Counted from the stretch's first letter, positions 7,678 to 16,191 are shown. The stretch is 16,210 bases of DNA from Bacillota bacterium (GCA_023387655.1 JAEWHR010000248.1:1-16210); one strand, 5' to 3'. Notes: generated from the sequence alone by a model not told the origin. Made by a program: numbers and translations.

Positions 7678-8772
7678 TTATTTTTTCTTTAAAGTATCAA
7701 ATAAGTCCATTGCACTTCTTACCACTGCGTCCATGTTATAATATCGATATTCCGCGAGTCTTCCTAAGAAGTGTACCTTGGTTTCTTTCTTCATCTCTTC
7801 TTGATATAATGCAAACTGTTCTTTGCATTCCTTGGTTGGGAAAGGATAATAAGGTTCTCCCTCAGAACATGGGAACTCCTTTAATATCGTTGTCTTTTTA
7901 TGTTCTTGCCATGTCATCTGTTTAAACTCTGTGATTCGAGTAAAATCGTAATCGTTTGGATAATTTACTACTGGAGCCTCTTGATACTTTTCACAATCCA
8001 TCGTTTCGAATTTAAAATCAATGCTTCGATACGCTAATTTGCCATGTTTATAATCATAAAAATAATCCGTAGGCCCTGTATAGATTAATAATTCATAATC
8101 TAAATCATCAATAATTTCTTTATAATCCGTATTCAATAATACCTTTATCCTCTTATCTGCAATCATGTTCTCACACATCTTAGTATAACCATGTTTTGGC
8201 ATACCTTGATAACGATCGGTAAAATATCTTGTATCACGGTTATAACGAATTGGGATACGGCTAATAACTGAGGTGTCGATTTCTCCTGGATCAATTCCCC
8301 ATTGCTTCTTTGTGTAATTTTCAAAGAACTTCTCATAGATGTCGACTCCTACCTTAGATAATGCCACATCTTTACTGGTTTTAATCTCATCGATTGCAAT
8401 TGCTTGCTTTTTAATAAACTCTTCTACTTCTTCACATGAAAGATTCAGATTATATAATTTGTTAATGGTTTCTACCGTAATTGGCATAGGAATCAAGTTG
8501 CCATCTACATAAGTTAATACTCTGTGCCAAAAATCATTCCACTTTGTAAACTTACTTAAGTACTCGTAAACTTCTCTGTCATTTGTATGGAAGATATGTG
8601 GTCCATAATTATGAATTAAGATACCATCTTCATTGTAGGAATCATAAACATTTCCTCCAATATGTCCTCTCTTTTCAATCACTAAAACTTCTTCCTGCCA
8701 CTCATTTGCGATACGTTGTGCGATGGTAAGCCCCGCCAAACCTGCTCCAACTACTACATTCTTATATTTCAT
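7678..8772 (-). CDS. glf: UDP-galactopyranose mutase
   Basis: A 364-residue flavoenzyme that interconverts UDP-galactopyranose and UDP-galactofuranose in the cytoplasm, supplying galactofuranose for surface polysaccharides. The N-terminal Rossmann FAD site is GAGLAGLTIAQR (9-20), followed by VIEKRGHIGGNVYD. Other family hallmarks are HNYGPHIFHT (residues about 54-63), the Arg-rich stretch RIPIRYNRDTRYF, a YTGPTDYFYDY segment, YRSIDF, and the C-terminal LGRLAEYRYYNMD motif that closes over the flavin. Length is normal for bacterial Glf (about 360-390). AGAGGA sits 6 bases before the ATG, and the upstream membrane-protein gene stops 17 bases earlier, so the two are cotranscribed. No obvious galactofuranosyltransferase is next to it. 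The assignment is secure. Confidence 0.97.
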   Translation of the reverse strand: MKYKNVVVGAGLAGLTIAQRIANEWQEEVLVIEKRGHIGGNVYDSYNEDGILIHNYGPHIFHTNDREVYEYLSKFTKWNDFWHRVLTYVDGNLIPMPITVETINKLYNLNLSCEEVEEFIKKQAIAIDEIKTSKDVALSKVGVDIYEKFFENYTKKQWGIDPGEIDTSVISRIPIRYNRDTRYFTDRYQGMPKHGYTKMCENMIADKRIKVLLNTDYKEIIDDLDYELLIYTGPTDYFYDYKHGKLAYRSIDFKFETMDCEKYQEAPVVNYPNDYDFTRITEFKQMTWQEHKKTTILKEFPCSEGEPYYPFPTKECKEQFALYQEEMKKETKVHFLGRLAEYRYYNMDAVVRSAMDLFDTLKKK

Positions 8773-8789
8773 GAAGCGTCCTCTCTTTC

Positions 8790-10886
8790 CTATTGTTGTA
8801 TTTTTTGTGTTGTATCATATATCGTTGTATTTCTTTCTCCTTCTCCCTTTGAAAATACCACTTGATACGTGTTTCTTATGTTTTCTTCATTCACAAGATA
8901 AAGATCCGAGGTTCTGGCATCATAGTCAACGATAATGTAACGAATCCCCTCCTGCTCCACCAATCCTGATAACTCTTCGCTTGTGTTTGCTTCATACATT
9001 TTAATTACCATTTCTTGTCTTCCGTTGGTATCATAACCAGCAGACCAGCCAAAATATGGCCATCCAAGATATAACATTCCTCCACCAAGAACAACCTGAT
9101 TTAACGCATAATACGGAGACAATATGGTATCTCTCGCTGTCGTATGCTCCATTACCCATTCGGTTACTTCATCCCTCATGTTTAGCACAATGTAATTACT
9201 TCCACTATTCTTCTTTAACACAACTAAATATTCATAGAAACCAGTACAAGTTAATATGATAACTAAAATTCCACTAACAAATTTTAAGAAAAAGCTGCGA
9301 TTCTCAAATAATTTTACCAAAAAGATAGCTACAAATATTCCTAGTAGCATAAGTGACATCATAATGTACTTATGATTTACCGTTACATCAACCGTTAACG
9401 ATATCGTAAATGCAAAGATAAAAGGTGCTAAAAACGCAAATAATACCCATCTTCTTGTTCCTTTTAAAGTTAAAAACGAGAGTAAAAGGATTGGGAAAAA
9501 GATGCCCGTTAGCCTTTTAATATAATCTATACTACCAAAAAAGGTTGGGTTTTCCGCTATAAAACCAAATAAAAATTCAGTTTCGATTGCAGCACCAGAA
9601 ATAAAAACGTTAGACTGAATAACAGATAGCAAAGTTACGATTACCGCTGTTATTAGAAGTTCCAATCTTCGGTCTGAAATCATTGCTAAAACAAACAACA
9701 CCAACAAAATAGCAATCGTAACTGCACCATTCCAAAATGCCATTGCGCCAATGATTAGCCCAGCCATAATTGCTAACTTAACATCCTTTACCTTCCACCC
9801 CTCCCATTGTAAGAATAGGAGTTTTATGAATTCAATTCCTTTATGAAATATCGTAGAAATGTTTTTCTTCTCACCATATTTATTCGAAACCGCTATCATA
9901 CCCTGAGAAGCACGATATAATCCCTCGTACGCAAGAGGTATAAATAACAAAAGCATAAGTAGCATAATCGGAAGCGTAAAAGCAAGATGTCTCTGATTAC
10001 AATATACATTTAAATTCCATAATCCCCAGTCTTCATGGGTAGTATAGGAGAAAAAACCAGAATTTGCTTTCAATGCTTCAAAGATACCAGTCCCTTTTGG
10101 TAACTCAGATAAATACGTCAATAAACTAGGGGAACTTCGAAATGCAAAAAATAAACAACTCAAAAATCCAATGGCACGTTTACCACCAAGTTTACATCCA
10201 AGAACATACAGTAAACTAAACGTACTAATCAAACCAATTGCACTTGGTATATTAAAGGCATAATCCAGTCGCATACCCAAAAACTCTAAGTTACCAACTA
10301 AGAATTGAAACATGAAATGATACCTTATATCACTTCCTGCAAAATGAGAATAGCTTGTTGGAAAATTATTACCGTGAGAAAAGGAACGTACCATACCAAT
10401 GTGAGGTGAAAAGTCACTAAACACAGAATTTCCTATATATAACTGACCATGAGCTACAAATAATGTTTGCCACATTAACTGTATCGATAAAAATACTACA
10501 AGGGCTAAGAATATCCATTCAGAGGTTGTTAAGCTGAATTTAGTTTCTGATGTAGCACTTTCCGCCATTCTAAGTACTTTTTTTGACCAGAATTTTTGAA
10601 TCAAATACAAAGACGATGCCACCAAACAGATCGACATAGCGATACCATTAGCATAAATAAGCGGTTGAGTATTATTTCTGAAAATAAGAGCTAATATATA
10701 GACGAGCCAAGTCACCAAAATGGTTCCAGAAATAAACCATGCTGGTAACAAAACAAAATAGTGATTAATTTTTATTGGATTTCCACGAAAAGACTTTGTT
10801 GTTACATCACTTAATTTTGGAAATGCAAAGGTGCATATCATACATCCTGTAATAAAACATATCATCAGATATAGTATTGCGATCAA
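8790..10886 (-). CDS. GT-C-like multi-spanning membrane protein, diverged relative of the DUF2298 protein
   Basis: A 698-residue protein with about 11-13 hydrophobic segments and a soluble C-terminal tail of about 130 residues (from about 565). I know no named family for certain. By eye it resembles the 850-residue protein of the same operon in three places. SDFSPHIGMVR (157-167) matches that protein's MDYGFMTSMMR. FAGSDIRYHF (182-191) matches FSGEPINYYY. In the tail, MLYLGW and IRYIIVD match TILGW and VEYIYVG. This suggests a GT-C-type glycosyltransferase acting at the outer membrane face with Asp158 as candidate catalytic residue, which is inference. The start codon is TTG at 10884-10886, supported by AGGAGG (10894-10899) at 7 bases. 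That site overlaps the upstream TAG stop, implying translational coupling to the AAA+ gene. Substrate is unknown. Confidence 0.8.
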   Translation of the reverse strand: MIAILYLMICFITGCMICTFAFPKLSDVTTKSFRGNPIKINHYFVLLPAWFISGTILVTWLVYILALIFRNNTQPLIYANGIAMSICLVASSLYLIQKFWSKKVLRMAESATSETKFSLTTSEWIFLALVVFLSIQLMWQTLFVAHGQLYIGNSVFSDFSPHIGMVRSFSHGNNFPTSYSHFAGSDIRYHFMFQFLVGNLEFLGMRLDYAFNIPSAIGLISTFSLLYVLGCKLGGKRAIGFLSCLFFAFRSSPSLLTYLSELPKGTGIFEALKANSGFFSYTTHEDWGLWNLNVYCNQRHLAFTLPIMLLMLLLFIPLAYEGLYRASQGMIAVSNKYGEKKNISTIFHKGIEFIKLLFLQWEGWKVKDVKLAIMAGLIIGAMAFWNGAVTIAILLVLFVLAMISDRRLELLITAVIVTLLSVIQSNVFISGAAIETEFLFGFIAENPTFFGSIDYIKRLTGIFFPILLLSFLTLKGTRRWVLFAFLAPFIFAFTISLTVDVTVNHKYIMMSLMLLGIFVAIFLVKLFENRSFFLKFVSGILVIILTCTGFYEYLVVLKKNSGSNYIVLNMRDEVTEWVMEHTTARDTILSPYYALNQVVLGGGMLYLGWPYFGWSAGYDTNGRQEMVIKMYEANTSEELSGLVEQEGIRYIIVDYDARTSDLYLVNEENIRNTYQVVFSKGEGERNTTIYDTTQKIQQ

Positions 10887-10893
10887 TGGGTAT

Positions 10894-10899
10894 CCTCCT
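10894..10899 (-). promoter_or_regulatory. ribosome binding site overlapping the upstream stop codon
   Basis: AGGAGG on the minus strand shares bases with the TAG stop (10898-10900) of the AAA+ gene. It lies 7 bases before the TTG that starts the membrane-protein gene. It decides that start and implies that ribosomes finishing the AAA+ protein help to start the next one. Confidence 0.75.
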
Positions 10900-12499
10900 A
10901 TCTCTCTTCCTTAAGAAGCATCGTTACATCCTGAAGAACAATCATGGATAACTGCTCCAAAGTCGGAGATTCATATGTAATAACGCGATTTGCCTGATTT
11001 ACAACAAGCTTTTCAAACACATTTCGAATCCCTCTAGCATTCCCAAATTCTTTCTTTTGATCTGAATGTAAGGCATCCAAATAAGCATCCATTGCTTGCA
11101 TCGCATCATCTTCTATCATAAAACCATTCTTCTGTGCCATCCCATAAAGTATGGCTAATAATTCTTCCTTCGTATAATCAGGAAATTCTATAAACTTATT
11201 AAAACGAGAAACCAATCCAGTATTGGAGCGTAAAAATTGCTTCATTTCTTCGGTATAACCAGCAACAATCACAACTAAATTATCTCGATGATCTTCCATT
11301 AATTTTACTAAGGTATCTATCGCTTCCCCACCAAAATCATTGGAACCAATATTTTGTGTTAACGCATAAGCTTCGTCTATAAACAAGACTCCACCAATTG
11401 CTCTTTCAACAACTTCCGTTACCTTAAGAGCTGTTTGTCCTACATATCCAGCAACTAACCCTGCACGATCCGTCTCCACTAAATTCCCTTTCGATAATAA
11501 TCCAAGCTCTTTATAAATTCCTGCTACTAAGCGAGCAACTGTTGTTTTTCCTGTACCAGGGCTTCCAGAAAACACCATGTGATAGGACATCTCAAGTTGT
11601 GGTAAATGGTATTTTTCACGTAATCTCTTAACTTTAATAAGATTAATGAGTGAAGTTATCTCCTTTTTTACCTCAGTTAATCCAATTAAATCATTTAATT
11701 CCCTTAATAAAGAGTTAAGTTCCTCTTCTTCCTTTTTTTCAAAAGCGGCTTCTATTCTCATTACTTCATACGCCGTATTTTCATCTTTCATCGGAGTTAA
11801 TACTGTTTCAAGCGGTAACTCTTTCAGGTCACAATTGATGTTTTGTTTTTCTCTATAATATAAACTTATCTTTAAATAATCCTCAAACGACTCACCAGCT
11901 TCAAGCAAACGTTGTGTGCTAGATTCTAAATCACCAACACTGACCTTTTTAAACAAATAGCGTTCATCCACTATCGTACTCTTGTAATCAACACCGCGCA
12001 AAAATACGCTAACACTGGAACAATAAGCTTGCAAGCAACGCATATAAACTGCAGTTTCCACCGCGCTAAGATATGCCATAACCAATAAAATATTAATAAT
12101 TGCATCAAAAAACAAACCAAGCAAACCAGTGTTTTTCTTAGTGTCACGTAATCCAAATAATTGCAGTAGAATCGGAGGGGATTGATAAATTTTTTCCGCA
12201 TCCGCCCTTGCTTGTTCGCTGACTCCATCCAACATTGAAACTTCAAACGGATTAGTTTGTGTCAAATTAGCAAGAATGAATTTCTGATTCTCCTGTAAGG
12301 ATGTTCGGAGTATATATGCAACATGAATAAGACAGGAGGAAAGATAAAGGTCTAGTATTTCATAAATCGATTGATTTAAGTAGCTCTGAGGTTGTTCCCA
12401 GTATCCTTCTTCTTCCAAAATAGAGCAGTATTTTACTAGAATATTGTAGTTATTCTGCGCAATAAGATTTAGTTTTTTCTCTGAGATATTTTGCTGCAT
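10898..12499 (-). CDS. AAA+ ATPase of the CbxX/SpoVK (EccA-like) group with a helical N-terminal domain
   Basis: About 533 residues from ATG 12499. The C-terminal half is a single AAA+ module: Walker A GSPGTGKTT (312-320), the pore-loop-like GYVGQT segment (351-356), Walker B LFIDEAYAL (372-380), sensor-1 region VIVAGY (410-415), arginine-finger candidate R432 in RFNKF, and sensor-2 GNARGIRN (486-493). This pattern belongs to CbxX/CfqX, SpoVK and EccA proteins, ring ATPases that remodel protein partners. The first 270 residues are mostly predicted helix, with no family I recognise. The frame is open to a GTG at 12577 with AGGGAAG nearby. I prefer ATG 12499, which follows GGGAG and GGTGA, because a second TATAAT (12563-12568) lies inside the longer version. 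First gene of the glycan operon; a role in controlling the neighbouring membrane enzymes is inferred from context only. Confidence 0.85.
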   Translation of the reverse strand: MQQNISEKKLNLIAQNNYNILVKYCSILEEEGYWEQPQSYLNQSIYEILDLYLSSCLIHVAYILRTSLQENQKFILANLTQTNPFEVSMLDGVSEQARADAEKIYQSPPILLQLFGLRDTKKNTGLLGLFFDAIINILLVMAYLSAVETAVYMRCLQAYCSSVSVFLRGVDYKSTIVDERYLFKKVSVGDLESSTQRLLEAGESFEDYLKISLYYREKQNINCDLKELPLETVLTPMKDENTAYEVMRIEAAFEKKEEEELNSLLRELNDLIGLTEVKKEITSLINLIKVKRLREKYHLPQLEMSYHMVFSGSPGTGKTTVARLVAGIYKELGLLSKGNLVETDRAGLVAGYVGQTALKVTEVVERAIGGVLFIDEAYALTQNIGSNDFGGEAIDTLVKLMEDHRDNLVVIVAGYTEEMKQFLRSNTGLVSRFNKFIEFPDYTKEELLAILYGMAQKNGFMIEDDAMQAMDAYLDALHSDQKKEFGNARGIRNVFEKLVVNQANRVITYESPTLEQLSMIVLQDVTMLLKEER

Positions 12500-12598
12500 G
12501 GTAATCACCACTCCCGGTTTTATCATTGATGAAGGAGTTAGAAAAATCTCCAATAGAGTAAAATTATACTTTCGCACAATTCTTCCCTAAACTCTTTC

Positions 12599-12604
12599 AT
12601 TATA
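12599..12604 (-). promoter_or_regulatory. -10 element upstream of the AAA+ gene
   Basis: A perfect TATAAT on the minus strand; the hexamer 17 bases upstream (TTTCCT, 12622-12627) is a weak -35. A second TATAAT lies at 12563-12568. Either could start the glycan operon transcript, and which is used bears on whether translation begins at GTG 12577 or ATG 12499. Confidence 0.4.
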
Positions 12605-12618
12605 CTATACTGCAAATG

Positions 12619-12649
12619 GAAAGGAAAGGGGTAACACTCCCTTCCTTTC
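12619..12649 (-). terminator. inverted repeat after recG, possible terminator
   Basis: Arms gaaaggaaaggg (12619-12630) and cccttcctttc (12639-12649) pair over about 11 bases with one bulged base and a short loop, 40-70 bases after the recG stop. There is no clear run of T after it on the minus strand, so termination may be partial and some recG transcripts may enter the operon. Confidence 0.4.
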
Positions 12650-12688
12650 TGAAGCAATTCTAACTATTTACTAGATAACAGCAATCTT

Positions 12689-14725
12689 TTACAAGGTACT
12701 TACTGCTAACCGTTCAAACTTATCTTGTAGAGCAGGATAATTATTGCATAGACTAAGATATTCTTCTGCTGTTAAATTCTTTGCAGTTTCATTTGCCACC
12801 TTTAAAATCGATGCATCCTGATAAATGTCTCCAATTTTAAATTCCAAATCTCCACTTTGCCTAATACCAAACAAATCGCCTGGTCCACGTAGCTTTAAGT
12901 CCTCACTTGCTATAAAAAATCCATCATTGGATTTGTTTAAAATCTCAAGACGCTCCATCGTTTCTTTACCACTTGAACCACTGACTAAGATACAATATGA
13001 CTGATGTGCTCCTCTTCCAACTCGACCACGAAGCTGATGAAGCTGAGCTAATCCAAAGCGTTCGGCATTTTCAATCATCATAACAGTTGCATTTGGTACA
13101 TTAACACCTACCTCAACTACTGTTGTAGATACTAAGACTTTGATTTCACCGGAGGCAAAACGCCCCATGATATCATCCTTTTCTTTCGGTTTCATCTTAC
13201 CATGAAGATATTCAATTCCATTGATAGAAGGCAAGGCTTCCTTTAACTTCTCCGTATATTCTACTACATTTTCCGCTTCCATTGTTTCACTTTCTTCCAC
13301 CATTGGACAGATGACATAAGCTTGTCTACCCTCCGAAATCTGCTTACCGATAAAACGATAAGCGGTTTCTCGATAGGTGGTATCTACTACACAATTCTTT
13401 ATGGGCAAACGGTTTGCCGGCAATTCATCTACAACAGATATGTCAAGATCCCCATATAAAATGATAGCAAGCGTTCGTGGAATCGGAGTTGCACTCATAA
13501 CAAGTACATGAGGGTTATCCCCCTTATTTAGTAAGCTCTCTCGTTGCTTTACACCAAATCGATGTTGTTCATCTGTGATAACCAAGGCAAGTTTATCATA
13601 CGTAACCTTCTCTTGGATTAGCGCATGTGTTCCTACAATAATATCGACTTCATGATTTTCTATTCGCTGATACGCACTTCGTTTCTGTGCTGCTGTCATA
13701 GAGCCTACTAACAACTCAATTTTTATATCAAACTTTGCTAAACTCGTTTGAAGTGCCAGAAGGTGCTGTTTTGCTAAAACTTCCGTTGGTACCATAAAAC
13801 AGCCTTGATAACCATTCTTTGCAACAAGCAACAAGGCTAATACTGCTAGTATTGTCTTACCAGAACCAACATCTCCTTGAATCAAACGATTCATCGAGGT
13901 GTTACTAAGAATATCTTTTTTTACTTCTTCCCAAACCTTCTTTTGTGCATTCGTTAATTCATAAGGAAGATCAGCAATAAGCTCAGAAACCTCTTGCTGT
14001 TCTTTGATAACAAATCCATTTAAAACACTACCTTTGTTCTCTCGTATCCTTTGTAATATAACAGTATATAAAAAGAATTCATCAAAGACCAATCGTCTTC
14101 TAGCCTCTAGCATTGTCTCTCTTGCTTTTGGAAAATGAATTTCTCTAATTGCAGCTTTTCTTGATATTAAGTTTTGTTCTTTTAATATCGATTTTGGCAA
14201 AAACTCTTTAAAATCATCAATCTGATTTAATACAACATTCACAGCTTTTGAAACCGCATGATTGGTTAAACCTTCTGTCAAAGAATAAATTGGTTGCATG
14301 ACATTTAACAAAACGCGATATTCTTCTTGCTTATAAATCTTTGGCTGCTGAAGAACCAAAGTCCCGTTCTTTCTTGTCACTTTACCACGAAAGATAAACC
14401 TTGCACCTAAACGCAATGTATTCTTTAAAAAAGGCTGATTAAACCATGTTAGCTTTATCATTCCTGATGGATCTCGAACCATACAGGTAATAATCTGAAG
14501 ATTTCGTATTTTCTTAATTTCTGCAATCGTAGCAATTCCTGCTTCAATCGCTATCGTAGTTCCTTCCATCGCACTACTGATCGGTTTTGGCATCTCATAT
14601 ACCTCATACCCACGAGGATAGTGCTCTATTAAATCATTCACGCTAAACAGCGATAGTTTATGAAATTTTTGTTCGGTTTTTTCTCCTATTCCCTTAATTG
14701 TTCCCAAGGAATCTGTCAGCTGCAT
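12689..14725 (-). CDS. recG: ATP-dependent DNA helicase RecG
   Basis: RecG remodels stalled replication forks and branch-migrates Holliday junctions in recombination and repair. The protein is 678 residues from ATG 14725, the usual length. The N-terminal part has the helix-hairpin-like IKGIGEKTEQKF and the OB-fold wedge domain (about 45-150). The helicase core shows Walker A GDVGSGKT (284-291), the DEQH box (385-388), SATPIPRT (411-418), VVEVGVNVPNATVM and the LHQLRGRVGRG motif VI. The C-terminal RecG segment SEDLKLRGPGDLFGIRQSG is intact. The frame continues to ATG 14773, but no ribosome binding site precedes it; AAAGG lies 9 bases before ATG 14725, so the shorter form is preferred. It is probably transcribed alone, between a strong terminator upstream and a weak hairpin downstream. 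Nothing links it functionally to the glycan genes. Confidence 0.97.
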   Translation of the reverse strand: MQLTDSLGTIKGIGEKTEQKFHKLSLFSVNDLIEHYPRGYEVYEMPKPISSAMEGTTIAIEAGIATIAEIKKIRNLQIITCMVRDPSGMIKLTWFNQPFLKNTLRLGARFIFRGKVTRKNGTLVLQQPKIYKQEEYRVLLNVMQPIYSLTEGLTNHAVSKAVNVVLNQIDDFKEFLPKSILKEQNLISRKAAIREIHFPKARETMLEARRRLVFDEFFLYTVILQRIRENKGSVLNGFVIKEQQEVSELIADLPYELTNAQKKVWEEVKKDILSNTSMNRLIQGDVGSGKTILAVLALLLVAKNGYQGCFMVPTEVLAKQHLLALQTSLAKFDIKIELLVGSMTAAQKRSAYQRIENHEVDIIVGTHALIQEKVTYDKLALVITDEQHRFGVKQRESLLNKGDNPHVLVMSATPIPRTLAIILYGDLDISVVDELPANRLPIKNCVVDTTYRETAYRFIGKQISEGRQAYVICPMVEESETMEAENVVEYTEKLKEALPSINGIEYLHGKMKPKEKDDIMGRFASGEIKVLVSTTVVEVGVNVPNATVMMIENAERFGLAQLHQLRGRVGRGAHQSYCILVSGSSGKETMERLEILNKSNDGFFIASEDLKLRGPGDLFGIRQSGDLEFKIGDIYQDASILKVANETAKNLTAEEYLSLCNNYPALQDKFERLAVSTL

Positions 14726-14763
14726 CGCATGAACCCTTTCTTTCTTAAATCTTTTATACAAAA

Positions 14764-14792
14764 ATACTACCATAGATATCTTATAGTTACAA
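14764..14792 (-). promoter_or_regulatory. candidate promoter of recG
   Basis: On the minus strand TTGTAA (14787-14792) and TAGTAT (14764-14769) are separated by 17 bases, each matching 4 of 6 consensus positions. A start near 14757 would exclude the upstream ATG at 14773, in line with the preferred recG start at 14725. Confidence 0.35.
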
Positions 14793-14961
14793 GCATCATT
14801 CCCAATTAGATAACTCAGAAAACATATCCTTTTGAATCAGACTATTGCTTATTTTTCTTCTAGGTACTATATTTCACATCAGATTTTTTAAAATTTATTC
14901 TCTCTTTATTTGTTGGAATGCCAATTTAAGTATTTGTTCCAGCATTACGAATATCGTATAG

Positions 14962-15004
14962 AAAGATAACAACTTGAATTCTAATAAAGATAACAGCTTC
15001 AATT
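14962..15004. repeat. 19-bp imperfect direct repeat pair
   Basis: The segments aaagataacaacttgaatt (14962-14980) and aaagataacagcttcaatt (14986-15004) match at 17 of 19 positions with a 24-base period. They lie immediately after the terminator of the GT2-GtrA gene. Function is unknown. Confidence 0.6.
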
Positions 15005-15053
15005 ATAAAAAAACCTCTAGGTGTCGTTTTATCAAACTGACACCTAAAGGTTT
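15005..15053 (-). terminator. strong intrinsic terminator after the GT2-GtrA gene
   Basis: Arms aaacctctaggtgtc (15011-15025) and gacacctaaaggttt (15039-15053) pair over 15 positions with one mismatch and a 13-base loop. Seven T follow on the minus strand (15007-15013). The other strand also ends in four T, so it may work weakly in both directions. Confidence 0.88.
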
Positions 15054-15123
15054 TAATACTAACCTTCGTTTATAATTTTTTACTAAGTTCCAAACGCATT
15101 TCTTTTATATCAAACTTTATACT

Positions 15124-16191
15124 TCATTGGAAGAACGTTTTCTTTTTTTTAAATACCCACTCTCTTTGTATTTGAAAACTAAGAAAGAATAAAACAATAT
15201 CCACTAAAACTTTAATCCCAGTTTCATTCCATTGCAATAACCGATACAAAGTTGATACTCCTACCCCTGACAGTATTGTCTGTATGATACATAAGATATA
15301 ATATCTTATTAAAGTGGCTACACTTTTTTCCTCTAAGTGAAACACACCTCTTTTATTCACGTTGTAATTATAGAGGGAGGATATCACTCTAGCAAACACT
15401 GTAGATATCATGATATAACTGGCAGGAAAATAGTTTTTTAGCAAATGATTAGCAATCGCAAAAAGGATAATATCAACAACAAAGGAAGAAAATGAGGCTA
15501 AAATAAACTTTAAGAAAACAGAATATATTTTTAATGAATCAACTAAGGGATTAAAATGAGAGGAGGCATTCCCCTCAATATATACAGTTTCTATTGAGAT
15601 TTCTTTTATTGCGATATTCTTCTCTTTGGCAAAAAGAAGCATATTCATCTCATACTCAAATCTTTCACCCTTAACCAATAAAAGATCTCTCATAAGATCT
15701 CGCCCAAACCCTCTAAGTCCAGTCTGTGTATCTGAAATTCTCATGCCACAAAGTATCGCTAACACTTTTGCTGTAATAATATTACCCGCTTTACTACGAA
15801 ACGGTATACCCTCTTTGGTAAAAGTACGACACCCAAGGATAAGGTGATTTGGGTTTTCTATCACTGTTTTTGACAATGCTAAAATATCTTTAATTTTATG
15901 CTGACCATCAGAATCTACAGTAATAGCTCCAGCCACATTAGTTTCTGTTATTAGGTAGTTTAATGCCGTTTTTATTGCTCGTCCCTTTCCTAAGTTCACG
16001 CCATGCGTAAGAACCTTGCATCCATATTTTTCTTTAGCAATATTATATAGTGTTAAATAATCGTCGTTGCTTCCATCATTCACAATGACGATATTTTGAA
16101 AGCCTTCCTTGGTTAAGTCTTCAATTAAAGATATCATTTTCATATCTGGTTCTAATGAGGGAATAATAATCCATATTTTCTCCTGAAACAT
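15124..16191 (-). CDS. GT2 glycosyltransferase fused to a GtrA-like membrane domain
   Basis: A 355-residue bifunctional membrane protein. Residues 1-220 form a GT2 domain: IIIPSLEPD (8-16), IVNDGSND (36-43), NLGKGRAIKTALNY (66-79), the acidic VDSDGQH motif (92-98) and TQTGLRGFGR (155-164). Residues about 225-350 form four membrane spans like GtrA (PF04138), including NYNVNKRGVF (275-284) and QREWVF (342-347), the usual GtrA-type end motifs. Such enzymes make a polyprenyl-phosphate sugar at the inner membrane face, and the GtrA part is thought to help flip it or anchor the enzyme. AGGAGG about 10 bases before ATG 16191 supports the start. It ends at a strong terminator, so it is not in the recG or glf transcript. 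Its polyprenyl-phosphate product could still feed the GT-C-like proteins of the same region. Confidence 0.9.
   Translation of the reverse strand: MFQEKIWIIIPSLEPDMKMISLIEDLTKEGFQNIVIVNDGSNDDYLTLYNIAKEKYGCKVLTHGVNLGKGRAIKTALNYLITETNVAGAITVDSDGQHKIKDILALSKTVIENPNHLILGCRTFTKEGIPFRSKAGNIITAKVLAILCGMRISDTQTGLRGFGRDLMRDLLLVKGERFEYEMNMLLFAKEKNIAIKEISIETVYIEGNASSHFNPLVDSLKIYSVFLKFILASFSSFVVDIILFAIANHLLKNYFPASYIMISTVFARVISSLYNYNVNKRGVFHLEEKSVATLIRYYILCIIQTILSGVGVSTLYRLLQWNETGIKVLVDIVLFFLSFQIQREWVFKKKKTFFQ

Larger units (their letters stand above)
14774..15123. other. AT-rich gap between the GT2-GtrA gene and recG
   Basis: No gene is seen on either strand. The gap contains the strong terminator at 15005-15053, a pair of 19-bp direct repeats (14962-15004) and the candidate recG promoter at its low-coordinate end. 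The stretch 14800-14960 is plain AT-rich sequence with no pattern I can support. Confidence 0.6.

Noticed and set aside
11971..12246. Minus-strand 91-codon frame within the AAA+ gene
   Set aside because: It is a shadow in another frame of the AAA+ gene, with no ribosome binding site of its own and an unconvincing Cys- and Trp-rich translation.
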